Assembly (NCBI GenBank): GCA_964342805.1
Contig: CAYFHQ010000088.1
Span: forward strand, 1 to 15,700
DNA length: 15,700 nt
Reading direction: 5' to 3'
Origin: CAYFHQ01 sp964342805
Lineage (GTDB): Bacteria > Bacillota > Clostridia > Peptostreptococcales > Acidaminobacteraceae
Part shown: positions 1 through 7,690 of the stretch, piece after piece
How positions within the stretch are numbered: position 1 is the first letter of the stretch
Layout of the letters: each line of letters starts with the position of its first letter
Position numbers and translations under genes: made by a program
Notes under the pieces: generated by a model
What the model saw: only the letters and a program-made list of their open reading frames with translations
The model's database searches: none
What the model was told of the DNA's origin: nothing

Positions 1-726
1 CTCTTTGGCATTAAGCTCCATAAGGTCATGGTGCCCATGTTCAGCAAGTTGATCTCTGTCTTGATCTGGTCCATGGCATTGATCATGATCTCCTCCGAGT
101 GGGGTTTTGACGCTTCTGGCTTTGTGGCAGGCCTAGGTATTTCTGGTCTGGCCATTGCCATTGCTCTCAAGGACATTTTGTCTAACATCTTTGGTGGTTT
201 TGCCATCATGATGGACAAGCCCTTTGATATTGGGGATTGGATTGTTATTGGGGACACAGAAGGGGTCGTTGAGACCATTACTCTGCGTTCCACTAAGATC
301 AGACGGTTTGACCGGGGCATGGTATCCATTCCAAACTTGAAGTTGGCCACGGACGACGTTCTCAACTACTCTAGACGGACAGAACGCCGGATCAGTTTCC
401 AGCTGGGCATTGAGTATGGCACTCCTGTAAACACGGTGGAAGTCCTACTGAAAGACTTGAAGTTGCTCTTGTTGGAACACCCCAACGTAAAAAATGACTT
501 TATCATTGTTAACCTAGAAAAGTTTGCGGCCTCGGCCATGGAGATCAAACTCTACTTCTTTGCTGACACGGCAGACTGGTTGAAATTCCTAGATGTCCAG
601 GAACAGGTCAAGTTGGACATTCTACGTCTACTGGAACACCACAAGGTGAACCTGGCCTATCCGAGTGTCCAGGTCTATCAGCACCCACAAGAACAAGTGG
701 AAACCACAGACACAAGCGTTTCCTAG
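1..726 (+). CDS. MscS-family mechanosensitive channel, 5' end missing
   Basis: The frame is already open at base 1, so the gene begins left of the window; 241 codons are visible and it ends in TAG at 724-726. The visible part starts near the end of the membrane region, followed by the Gly/Ala-rich pore-lining helix (GLGISGLAIAIALKDILSN region, about bases 130-190) that is the hallmark of MscS. Next come the beta domain, with the family-typical FDIGDWIVIGDTEG and STKIRRFDRGMVSIPN patterns, and the mixed alpha/beta C-terminal vestibule. MscS channels in the cytoplasmic membrane open under tension and release solutes during hypo-osmotic shock. The number of N-terminal membrane helices cannot be seen, so a small MscS cannot be told from a larger paralogue. 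It converges with the chemotaxis receptor gene and shares a terminator with it. Confidence 0.93.
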   Translation, partial: LFGIKLHKVMVPMFSKLISVLIWSMALIMISSEWGFDASGFVAGLGISGLAIAIALKDILSNIFGGFAIMMDKPFDIGDWIVIGDTEGVVETITLRSTKIRRFDRGMVSIPNLKLATDDVLNYSRRTERRISFQLGIEYGTPVNTVEVLLKDLKLLLLEHPNVKNDFIIVNLEKFAASAMEIKLYFFADTADWLKFLDVQEQVKLDILRLLEHHKVNLAYPSVQVYQHPQEQVETTDTSVS

Positions 727-743
727 TAAGTAAAGACAAAATA

Positions 744-783
744 AAGGAGCATATCAGACCGAGAAAGGTCTGATATGCTCCTT
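744..783. terminator. Bidirectional intrinsic terminator
   Basis: A perfect 17-bp stem (744-760 with 767-783) encloses the loop GAGAAA. It is followed on the plus strand by TTTTGTTC and on the minus strand by an A/T-rich tract. It lies between the convergent MscS and chemotaxis genes and can serve both. Confidence 0.93.
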
Positions 784-885
784 TTTGTTCGTTTACGTTT
801 GTGTGCTGTCCTGTTTCAGAGTTGGTATCTTCGCTGAAACCAAAGCATGTTTCGTTTAAAGGTCTTAGTAAAGTTAGTGAGAGCA

Positions 886-2955
886 CTACATCTTAAAGTG
901 CTCAATCATCTCATGAAGCTTAAGAACCGCTTCTTTGAGGTGCTCTGTTCTACCGGTTACTTCCTGCATGGAAGCCAACTGCTCTTCCGTGGAAGCTGAC
1001 ACCTGCTCAGAGGAAGCAGAGGCTTCTTCTGTTACCGATGAAATGGTGTTCATAACATCGATCAGCATGTGGGACTCTTGACCGATCTCTTCATTCTGTT
1101 CACGAACCTGCTCTAGGCTAGCTAGGAGCTTATCCAGGTGGTCAAAGATCGTATTGAAGATTTCTTCTGTTTCTTTAACGGCTTCAAACTCTTCGGCGTC
1201 CAGCTTGCGGTTGTTTTCCACAGTGGAAACCGCTTGAGAGGACTGGGTTTGCATGTCTTCAATGAGCTTCTTAATATCTTCGCTGGCGTCAGCAGATTGC
1301 TCAGCCAGTTTTCTAATTTCCTCAGCGACTACGGCAAATCCTCGTCCAGCTTCGCCTGCCCGGGCGGACTCGATGGAGGCATTTAGTGCCAGTAGGTTGG
1401 TCTGGTCTGCGATGGACGCTATGGTATTGGTAATGTCCCCGATATTTCGGGACTGGGCGTCAACGCTTTCAATGATGGTAGAAAGTTGCTTCGACGATGC
1501 TTCTTTCTCATTGACCTTGTCGATCAGTTTCTTCATGGTATCAAGACCACGGCCAGACTCTGCCTTTACTTCGTCAGACAGGACAGTCATGGAACCGGAC
1601 AGGTCGTTGACCCCTGTGATCTTTTGGTCTACCAGGGCCACCCGCTGGGACCCGTCTGTTACTTCCTGGGCCTGGGTTGTGGACCCACTGGCCACTTCCT
1701 GGATGGCACGGGCAATTTCCTCTGTGGCCACTGTTGTTTCGGAAATAATAGTAGTCAGGGTATCCGCATCTTCCCGTACGGTATTGGAGGTGGTGTTGAT
1801 CTCACCCATGATACTTCGTAGGTCGTCCACGGTTCGGTTGAGGTTATGGCCCATTTGGCCAATTTCGTCAGCCCGGTGGACGTCCACGTGGACGGTCAGG
1901 TCACCCTGGGCTACTGCGCCAAGGGCATTGTTAATGTTCTTGATCTCACGGCCGATGGACCGGGCAATAAGGATAGCGATAAAGATCCCCACAGCGGTAG
2001 CCACCAGGTTCATGGAAATGCCTGTGATGGCCAGTGGAATGGTGTCAATATCCACTTCGTTTTTAGCAAAAGGTACAGCGATCTTCCAGCCGGTGTTCTC
2101 CTCAGTGGTAAAGTAAAGATGCTTGCGCTGGCCGTTATGCTCGTAGAAGGCATAGCCTTGGTCCTTGTCCGTCATTTGCGGCCAGAACTCTTTTTCGCCT
2201 ACGTTTTTGCCAATCTGCTCAGGATCAGGGTGGGTAATGACATTACCGGCTGCGTCTGTTATGAAAATGTAGCCCGTGTTGCCCACTCGCTTGTCCTTGT
2301 AGGTGTCAGCAATGGTACTGAGGGCAATGTCTGCCCCGATAACGCCAATGACTTTACCGTCGGACTTAACCGACTTGGCACAGGTAATGACCGGTAGGCC
2401 AGTAAAGGCGTCAATATATACATCCGTCCAAATGACTTCGTCAGAAGCCTTGGCCTGCTGGTACCAGCCTCTTGAACGGGGATCATAATCGTCTCCGTAG
2501 AAATGGGGCTCTGTGAAGAAGCCTTTTTTTGCATTTTTTACAGCTTCATTGAGTTCTGGCCGGTTGCCATAGAACTCTTTAAGAATGGTGCGGATTTCTG
2601 TTGTGTCCGTAAAACCACTGTAATCCTCGTAGCCTACGTAGACATAGTCTGCGTCTGTAAAGGATGTGGTATAGTTGGCAAACCCTTTGAGCATCCAGGA
2701 CATGCTTGGATGGTAGAAGGGGGTAGAACCAACGTTTGAGTCACTACTGAGCATGTCAATCGACGACGTGTAGGCACTCATGTAGTTGGCCACTGAAGAC
2801 GTGACTTCTTCCGCCAATGTTTCCGATGTCTCACTTCGAATTTCCCGCATTTTGTCTGCGGACAACCAGGTGAGCAATGACCCACTGACCGCCGATGTTA
2901 CCAAGATGACGATGCCAAAGAATAAGGCCAATCGTACAACAAAGCTCTTTTTCAT
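886..2955 (-). CDS. Methyl-accepting chemotaxis receptor with dCache_1 sensor
   Basis: A 689-residue transmembrane chemoreceptor. The start at 2955 is chosen because GGGAGG lies 5 bases upstream; a longer start at 2985 has no such site. Order: membrane helix 1 (about 8-30), extracellular dCache_1 sensor (about 35-300), membrane helix 2 (about 307-332), HAMP (about 333-385), and a cytoplasmic signalling coiled coil whose hairpin tip carries the invariant block around 518-545 (DQTNLLALNASIESARAGEA). The sensor contains Y157, R162, W164, Y165, Y180 and D209, spaced as in the amino-acid-binding dCache_1AA motif, so the ligand is probably an amino acid (inference). The protein would signal through CheA/CheW to bias the flagellar motor. 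No C-terminal CheR-tethering pentapeptide is visible. It is monocistronic, and its stop codon is TAG. Confidence 0.95.
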   Translation of the reverse strand: MKKSFVVRLALFFGIVILVTSAVSGSLLTWLSADKMREIRSETSETLAEEVTSSVANYMSAYTSSIDMLSSDSNVGSTPFYHPSMSWMLKGFANYTTSFTDADYVYVGYEDYSGFTDTTEIRTILKEFYGNRPELNEAVKNAKKGFFTEPHFYGDDYDPRSRGWYQQAKASDEVIWTDVYIDAFTGLPVITCAKSVKSDGKVIGVIGADIALSTIADTYKDKRVGNTGYIFITDAAGNVITHPDPEQIGKNVGEKEFWPQMTDKDQGYAFYEHNGQRKHLYFTTEENTGWKIAVPFAKNEVDIDTIPLAITGISMNLVATAVGIFIAILIARSIGREIKNINNALGAVAQGDLTVHVDVHRADEIGQMGHNLNRTVDDLRSIMGEINTTSNTVREDADTLTTIISETTVATEEIARAIQEVASGSTTQAQEVTDGSQRVALVDQKITGVNDLSGSMTVLSDEVKAESGRGLDTMKKLIDKVNEKEASSKQLSTIIESVDAQSRNIGDITNTIASIADQTNLLALNASIESARAGEAGRGFAVVAEEIRKLAEQSADASEDIKKLIEDMQTQSSQAVSTVENNRKLDAEEFEAVKETEEIFNTIFDHLDKLLASLEQVREQNEEIGQESHMLIDVMNTISSVTEEASASSEQVSASTEEQLASMQEVTGRTEHLKEAVLKLHEMIEHFKM

Positions 2956-2985
2956 TACAACCTCCCGAATACAAAAACTCCCCAA

Positions 2986-3348
2986 ATGTTACATGTGATC
3001 AATATTTATACGTTTAGAATACCATATAATGTCTGTCAATAATCAAGAAAAGTCGAAAAAGATCAGAAAAAGCGATCTTTTGTAAGTGGGTTGTTTGAAG
3101 GGGTTTCGCTATTTTGATGCATTGTGGAAATGTATGGTTTGGGGTATCGCTAGGTTTCGAGAGGTATACATTTTCTTCTATAAATATACCGTTTGGCAAA
3201 AGAGTTTCCGATGTGACTATTTGTGACAAGACAGTAATGAAATGAACGAGGGTGAGCTCATGTTCTCCTTATGTTCACATGAGTACCGACGTGTCACTCT
3301 ATTTATAACTTCTAAGCAATATTTCACCATAAACGAAACATAAAAATA
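2986..3348. other. AT-rich intergenic region without a convincing gene
   Basis: This gap separates the chemoreceptor start from the terminator of the nucleotidyltransferase operon. Apart from the possible promoter at 3011-3039 it holds one spaced inverted repeat, CTCATG (3257-3262) with CATGAG (3278-3283). Short open frames on the minus strand (3014-3229, 3217-3420) have no ribosome site or recognisable protein features, and one overlaps the terminator, so I do not call them genes. Confidence 0.6.
3011..3039 (-). promoter_or_regulatory. Possible promoter of the chemoreceptor gene
   Basis: On the minus strand a perfect -35 TTGACA (3034-3039) is followed after 17 bases by a poor -10, TAAACG (3011-3016). 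No flagellar-sigma type promoter was recognised. The leader to the start codon would be about 50 bases. Confidence 0.35.
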
Positions 3349-3369
3349 CCACTTCGCATAGCAAAGTGG
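3342..3369 (-). terminator. Intrinsic terminator of the nucleotidyltransferase operon
   Basis: Read on the minus strand, CCACTTTGC (3361-3369) pairs with GCGAAGTGG (3349-3357) around a 3-base loop. This gives nine pairs including one G-U, followed by TATTTTTA. It lies about 40 bases after the last gene of the minus-strand operon. Confidence 0.85.
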
Positions 3370-3410
3370 CATGTTGGGTATGGCTGTTTTGAGGCTAGTA
3401 ATACGCGATT

Positions 3411-3752
3411 CTAGTGCCAATACTGTGTACCTAGCAACAGATCAATAATTCGTAGTTGTTCATCTACATCTTTACCATTTGATGAATGTTCTTCACCGTC
3501 GAATCCATATCCCCATAACTCCCATGATAGTGCCTTAAAAGAAGGATACTTTTCAATGTTATGACCTATTAACCACACAATATTTAGCAGCTCGTTATAG
3601 TACTCAATATCATCAGTCTTCAAAACTTTGAATCGATGGATGTCTGTTAAAGGCTCCAGCCTCTTCACGAGCTCATACCTATAATTTTGACCCTTACCAC
3701 CTTTATTCAGTTCTAGAAACCATTCCATGTTTTTGACAAACTGACTATACAT
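3411..3752 (-). CDS. Unrecognised 113-residue partner of the nucleotidyltransferase
   Basis: I do not recognise this protein. The start at 3752 is preferred over 3761 because AAGGGA lies eight bases upstream of it, whereas the longer start would sit directly on that site. The start overlaps the end of the nucleotidyltransferase gene by 8 bases (ATGTATAG), so translation is coupled and the two proteins probably work together. The protein is predicted mostly helical, soluble and mildly acidic. It has a basic N-terminal part, a central helix (residues about 48-68), an aromatic patch WELWGYGF, and a C-terminal helix ending in TQYWH. No signal peptide, membrane helix or DNA-binding motif is evident. 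By analogy with nucleotidyltransferase toxin-antitoxin pairs it could be an antidote or specificity partner, but that rests on gene order alone. It is AT-rich like its neighbour and ends in TAG. Confidence 0.72.
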   Translation of the reverse strand: MYSQFVKNMEWFLELNKGGKGQNYRYELVKRLEPLTDIHRFKVLKTDDIEYYNELLNIVWLIGHNIEKYPSFKALSWELWGYGFDGEEHSSNGKDVDEQLRIIDLLLGTQYWH

Positions 3753-4260
3753 GATATTCATCCCTTAGCATTTGGCTATTCTTAATAAACTCTTGCTTTA
3801 TCCGATCGCTTAAATCTTGCCTATCTTTTACATTGTTAATTAATTGATCTAACAAGTTCTTATTAGATTCCTTTATCAATGTAGATATATCCTCTTGGTC
3901 TTTTTCAGAATAACGTCCAAGCTTGCTAACGATTATATCTTCCTTAGACAACACATAGAACTCCAGAGTGTTAAACCCGGAAAGCAAATGGGCTCGTGCT
4001 TGAAAATTCTCAGCAACAGTTGTTACGTATAAATCAAGCATATCAAATCGATCAAATAATCTGAACACCTTACCTGCCGATGCAGAATAGTTGATATCGA
4101 TAAAATCAAGATCAAAAGTAGCTCTATCTAAATACTCTCCTAGTATGCAACCAGATCCACCTAAGAAATACAAAGGTGGACATTTTATTTTTTTAAGTGT
4201 AGCAAAATCATCTGCATCGTGGAGTAATTCTAATAGTATTTCTCTGTTCTTCAGATCCAT
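3745..4260 (-). CDS. DUF6036/AbiEii-like nucleotidyltransferase
   Basis: A 171-residue protein with the core of the DNA-polymerase-beta type nucleotidyltransferase fold. GGSG at 34-37 is followed by T48, D50 and D52 (ATFDLDF), the Gly-Ser helix and the first two metal-binding acidic residues. A later KEDIIVSKLGRYSEKDQEDI segment (106-125) matches the Lys and Asp-rich strand/helix typical of AbiEii and DUF6036 proteins. Relatives transfer nucleotides to tRNA or protein targets and often act as toxins in abortive-infection or toxin-antitoxin pairs; the substrate here is unknown. The start at 4260 has GAGAGG five bases upstream. It is the first gene of a two-gene operon with its own extended -10 promoter and terminator. 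The body is AT-rich compared with the flanking chemoreceptor and MFS genes, suggesting transfer. The stop is TAG. Confidence 0.72.
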   Translation of the reverse strand: MDLKNREILLELLHDADDFATLKKIKCPPLYFLGGSGCILGEYLDRATFDLDFIDINYSASAGKVFRLFDRFDMLDLYVTTVAENFQARAHLLSGFNTLEFYVLSKEDIIVSKLGRYSEKDQEDISTLIKESNKNLLDQLINNVKDRQDLSDRIKQEFIKNSQMLRDEYHV

Positions 4261-4300
4261 AGTGGCCTCTCATGTTTTACTGGTTCGTTTCTACTTACTA

Positions 4301-4309
4301 ATTATAACA
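4301..4309 (-). promoter_or_regulatory. Extended -10 promoter of the nucleotidyltransferase operon
   Basis: On the minus strand TGTTATAAT matches the extended -10 consensus TGnTATAAT exactly. No good -35 is present, as expected for an extended -10 promoter. It lies about 40 bases upstream of the start codon. Confidence 0.7.
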
Positions 4310-4563
4310 TAAGTGTCTTCTAACTTACTTTTCCTTATTCAAACGCTTCATAACATGTACCAAGCTAATTATTTCCCCTAACACCTATAGAGGAGCCTAG
4401 CATATATAACAAAGGCTTAAACGGGCCAGTCTATTCAGTGGCCACATTGATTTGCTCCAGACCTTAGAGACCTAGCTAACCATTATAAAAGAAAGTAAAA
4501 CACAGCCTTTTCCTAACTTTTCAAGAAAATGGGCGAAAAAGCGCCCGATCTAGAGACATACTA
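4310..4563. other. Intergenic region between divergent units
   Basis: This AT-rich stretch lies between the nucleotidyltransferase promoter and the MFS promoter. The only structure seen is a small hairpin, GGGCG (4531-4535) with CGCCC (4542-4546). On the minus strand this is followed by ATTTTC, and on the plus strand it lies about 20 bases upstream of the MFS -35. No gene or RNA was recognised. Confidence 0.6.
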
Positions 4564-4592
4564 TTGACACGCGCTTCCATTTACGAGAAGAT
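4564..4592 (+). promoter_or_regulatory. Promoter of the MFS transporter gene
   Basis: A perfect -35 TTGACA (4564-4569) is followed after 17 bases by a weak -10, GAAGAT (4587-4592). The ribosome site AGGGGGAG at 4609-4616 sits five bases before the ATG at 4622. Confidence 0.55.
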
Positions 4593-4621
4593 AGGCAAAT
4601 ATATTTATAGGGGGAGACAAG

Positions 4622-5845
4622 ATGAAGACCTTACAAGCCCATCAAAGGGCCACCTTACTTTACGCATTTATGACATCTGTATTTGACCTAGCCGACAAAC
4701 TCTTTGGCGTGGTGTTTATCCTGATTGCCAGTAGCAATGGCATAACGCCCATGCAGATCAGTATCCAATTTGCCGTAGCATCCATCAGTGTAGCCATTTT
4801 CGACTATCCGTCCGGAAATATTTCCGACCGGATTGGACGAAAGAAGACTGCAGGCCTGGGCTATATGGCCTTTGGTATTGGAATGATTATCTACGGTATG
4901 GTGACGAGCTTTTACGGCTATATATTCGCTATTATTGTTATTCAGCTAGGGATCGCCCTGATCTCAGGGTCACCGATTTCCTGGTTGATCGACTTTTTGA
5001 AAGACCATAATAAAATGGAATACAAGGACACGGTGGTGCCCAAACTCAGGGGCTCTTCCACCTTATTTGCAGCAGTCGGCGCCCTCTTTGCCGCCTACCT
5101 GGTCCGCTTTGGCTACTCCATTCCCCTCTTTGTGGGTGGTGCTATTGCCATCGCCAACGGCCTTGTAACCCTCTTGGTCATGGAGGACAACTACGGCGAA
5201 GGACAAGAGGAGTCCATTGTTGGCCAGATCATCACCAACACCAAGGATTTTATGAAGTCTAAGAATATGATCTTGCTCCTCATTCGAAGTTCCATTAGTG
5301 GAGCAGGCTTCCTGGCCTTTATCTTGGCCTGGCAGGTCTACGGGGTTGAGGTTATAAAGGTAGATCCTAGTCTCATTGGTATTCTGATGACAGTCTTTAT
5401 GCTGATTATCAGCGGAAGCAGCTTCCTGACTGCAAAACTCAACAAGCACTTTAAGCCCATTCATGTGTCCGTTGCTGGAACCATCATTCAAGGCATAGGT
5501 CTTTTAGTGGTCATGGCTGTGCCCAATGTTTATGGATTTGTGGGCGGTATTTGCGTCTTTGAACTGGGCTTTGCCATGGAAGTAGCTTCTTATGGTGCCT
5601 GGCTCCATGACTACATTCCCAGTGGTCAGCGGGCCACCTTCTTCTCAGGTCTCTCAGCCCTGAGTTCATTGATTGGTTTCTTTTCCTCCCTTCTAATAGG
5701 ATGGATAATCAACACCTTTGGCTATACAGCCATCTGGCTCTTTGCCGGATGTATGAATATCGGGGCAGGTGTTTTCCTAATGGTTATAAAAAATGCTTTG
5801 TCACAAGCTAACGTAGGGGATTCCCTTTCTATGGGAACTAATTAG
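4622..5845 (+). CDS. Major facilitator superfamily transporter
   Basis: A 407-residue hydrophobic protein of the usual 12-helix MFS length. After helix 2 it has the MFS signature loop GNISDRIGRKK (65-75), and alternating hydrophobic segments run to the C terminus, with a central charged loop around 190-210 between the two six-helix halves. Such proteins sit in the cytoplasmic membrane and move small molecules with a proton gradient; drug efflux is the commonest role of this length class, but no substrate can be read from the sequence. It is preceded by a strong ribosome site and a TTGACA promoter and appears monocistronic. Its base composition is close to that of the flanking housekeeping-type genes, unlike the AT-rich genes on both sides. 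It ends in TAG. Confidence 0.9.
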   Translation: MKTLQAHQRATLLYAFMTSVFDLADKLFGVVFILIASSNGITPMQISIQFAVASISVAIFDYPSGNISDRIGRKKTAGLGYMAFGIGMIIYGMVTSFYGYIFAIIVIQLGIALISGSPISWLIDFLKDHNKMEYKDTVVPKLRGSSTLFAAVGALFAAYLVRFGYSIPLFVGGAIAIANGLVTLLVMEDNYGEGQEESIVGQIITNTKDFMKSKNMILLLIRSSISGAGFLAFILAWQVYGVEVIKVDPSLIGILMTVFMLIISGSSFLTAKLNKHFKPIHVSVAGTIIQGIGLLVVMAVPNVYGFVGGICVFELGFAMEVASYGAWLHDYIPSGQRATFFSGLSALSSLIGFFSSLLIGWIINTFGYTAIWLFAGCMNIGAGVFLMVIKNALSQANVGDSLSMGTN

Positions 5846-5965
5846 TGTTTTAAGATAATGTTACAATTGTTTTGCAAAAAGTTACCTTTTGATCATTAGA
5901 CTGAGAAATATACTATTCTTTGTTTAGGATACTACTTAAGGAATCTTAAAGATCTAGAGGTGTAT

Positions 5966-7630
5966 ATGGATTTTTCTATTTACAGAATGCTTGATCAACC
6001 ATCCGAAGTGCTAAAAGACATTAGTCTGAAATACGAAAAAATCGGCAAAACGATAACTAGAAAAGTAAAAGTTGCTTGTAAGTCAGCTAGCAGTGAAATA
6101 GAATGTGAAGTGCAATTTTTTCACGACGCTGACTATAAAGATAATGAAGTAGCCTGGGCGAACTTTTGGGCGAAATATGTAAAGTCGAAGCAAACGTTTG
6201 ACCGTAGACATGAATACTCATCAGGTATTGTGACAGTAGAATTGTGTGATACATTGTATTGTATTTCTTTTGGAAATGCATATCATTACATAAACAAATA
6301 CTCAAGTGCTGGGTTTGCTTTGGACTTTGCAGAGAAAGTGCTTACTGATAACAGTATTGATGTTAAGTCAGCTAAGTACTTCAAAATTTCGAAGACAAGA
6401 GCATTAACACAGTATTCGAAAAGTACATATCCAACTGTAGAAGTCGGAGAAAGTGATGAGCTCGTTATAGGTCGAGTTGATATTGACAAGAGATATAAAA
6501 AGTTAAAAATAACACAAACGTTTAAAGATATGAAGTTTGGTTCATCTTTGAAGGTTGCAAAGAATAATGTTACCGGTGATGATATTGTTGAGCTAATCTG
6601 TGAAATTCACAAACTATCAGATGAGTTACAACCTCAAGTGAGTTTGCCTAGAATCAAGTTAGTTCCTATAACAGATGATACTGAGGAACTCCGACATGAC
6701 CTCGATATGAAACTGACTGAGGACTTGTTAAGTGGTAGCGTGCCGTCAGCTACTTTAGCATACTTCACAGAGGAGAACGGTGACATAGTAATAAAAGATC
6801 GTACAGATTCTGAGGTTAGGCTTGTATATGATCATAAAAGGTGGGATACAACTTTCAATCTTACAGAAATAGTAAATCAATTGCGTGAAATTGGATGCAA
6901 CAATATTCGTAAAGTAAGTCTGTACCCAGATGTTAATGAAAAATATTTCAAACCATTAAAGCATTTCATTGACTATCAGACAAAACATCGTAATGAAAAC
7001 TATTGTCTTTATAAAGGTCGATGGGCTAAGTACAATGATTCATATATAAGATATGTAGATGAGTACATTCAACAAGTCAATGAGATTACTGAGGTTGATA
7101 GATCATTAGATTTAACAGATGAGTTACTCAATGACGGTAAGAGAATTAAAGAGGAACACAAGAATAAGTATGACAAAGTGAAGTATGCAGAATATCCTTA
7201 TAACATATTCGTGGAGCATAACAGAGGTTATCAGCTGTTAGATAGAATGAAAAACCATCAATTGTTCACGCAGGTTGAGTTCTGTGACCTATATGGACAG
7301 GCGAGAAAATCGCTTATTCATGTAAAAATTGGTGATGTCACATCCTTAAGGGCATGTGTTGCACAATCACTTCGGAGCGCACAAATTTTTACTCATCACC
7401 GAGATGTGTTAGACGAGGCTTATGGAATTAGTAGCGATGATGTTAAGGAGATATGTCTTCATTTTGTCGTTTCAACAAGTAATATGTTTTTGAACGATAA
7501 TGAGTTTAACTTCGGCTTGAATCAATCCATGTACTTTAAAATTGAGTTGATTGAATGGATGAATGTAGTTCGAAGTTTAGGTTTCACACCAAAAGTTATA
7601 GTCTGTAAAGACTGTAGATCAAATAATTAG
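5966..7630 (+). CDS. TIGR04141/DUF6119 sporadically distributed protein
   Basis: A 554-residue protein. The ATG at 5966 is chosen over GTG at 5960 because AGAGG (5956-5960) sits five bases before it and overlaps the GTG. Two segments match what I know of the TIGR04141 (DUF6119) family. The first is the mid-N-terminal ISFGNAYHYI...FALDFAEKVL block (100-126), followed by a KISKTRALTQYSK region (140-152). The second is the C-terminal EFCDL...IHVKIG...SLRACVAQSLRSAQ block (438-473). The family has no established activity; it occurs patchily, often near restriction and other defence genes. E438, D441 and K454 (HVK) resemble a PD-(D/E)xK nuclease core, which is inference. Composition is strikingly AT-rich (20/60 GC at 6361-6420), pointing to transfer. 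A -10-like TATACT is at 5909-5914. It has its own terminator and stops with TAG. Confidence 0.75.
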   Translation: MDFSIYRMLDQPSEVLKDISLKYEKIGKTITRKVKVACKSASSEIECEVQFFHDADYKDNEVAWANFWAKYVKSKQTFDRRHEYSSGIVTVELCDTLYCISFGNAYHYINKYSSAGFALDFAEKVLTDNSIDVKSAKYFKISKTRALTQYSKSTYPTVEVGESDELVIGRVDIDKRYKKLKITQTFKDMKFGSSLKVAKNNVTGDDIVELICEIHKLSDELQPQVSLPRIKLVPITDDTEELRHDLDMKLTEDLLSGSVPSATLAYFTEENGDIVIKDRTDSEVRLVYDHKRWDTTFNLTEIVNQLREIGCNNIRKVSLYPDVNEKYFKPLKHFIDYQTKHRNENYCLYKGRWAKYNDSYIRYVDEYIQQVNEITEVDRSLDLTDELLNDGKRIKEEHKNKYDKVKYAEYPYNIFVEHNRGYQLLDRMKNHQLFTQVEFCDLYGQARKSLIHVKIGDVTSLRACVAQSLRSAQIFTHHRDVLDEAYGISSDDVKEICLHFVVSTSNMFLNDNEFNFGLNQSMYFKIELIEWMNVVRSLGFTPKVIVCKDCRSNN

Positions 7631-7636
7631 TTTACC

Positions 7637-7664
7637 AAAACCCCTAGTCCTCACTGGGGGTTTT
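7637..7664 (+). terminator. Intrinsic terminator after the DUF6119 gene
   Basis: AAAACCCCTAGT (7637-7648) pairs with ACTGGGGGTTTT (7653-7664) around the loop CCTC. This gives twelve pairs with one G-U, then CTTATAC. It separates the DUF6119 gene from the kinase gene 27 bases downstream, so the two need not be cotranscribed. Confidence 0.88.
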
Positions 7665-7690
7665 CTTATACAATATAGAATAGGTAAGAA

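Noticed and set aside
1253..2116. Long plus-strand open frame (287 codons) opposite the chemoreceptor gene
   Set aside because: It is antisense to a well-conserved coiled-coil coding region, its product is Ser/Arg-rich without any motif, and it has no ribosome site.
3014..3420. Short minus-strand open frames between the chemoreceptor and the nucleotidyltransferase operon
   Set aside because: No ribosome sites or recognisable protein features; one runs across the terminator hairpin at 3349-3369.
4531..4546. GGGCG/CGCCC hairpin upstream of the MFS gene as a terminator or riboswitch
   Set aside because: Only five pairs, no T-tract on the plus strand, and it lies upstream of the predicted promoter, so it is not in the MFS leader RNA.
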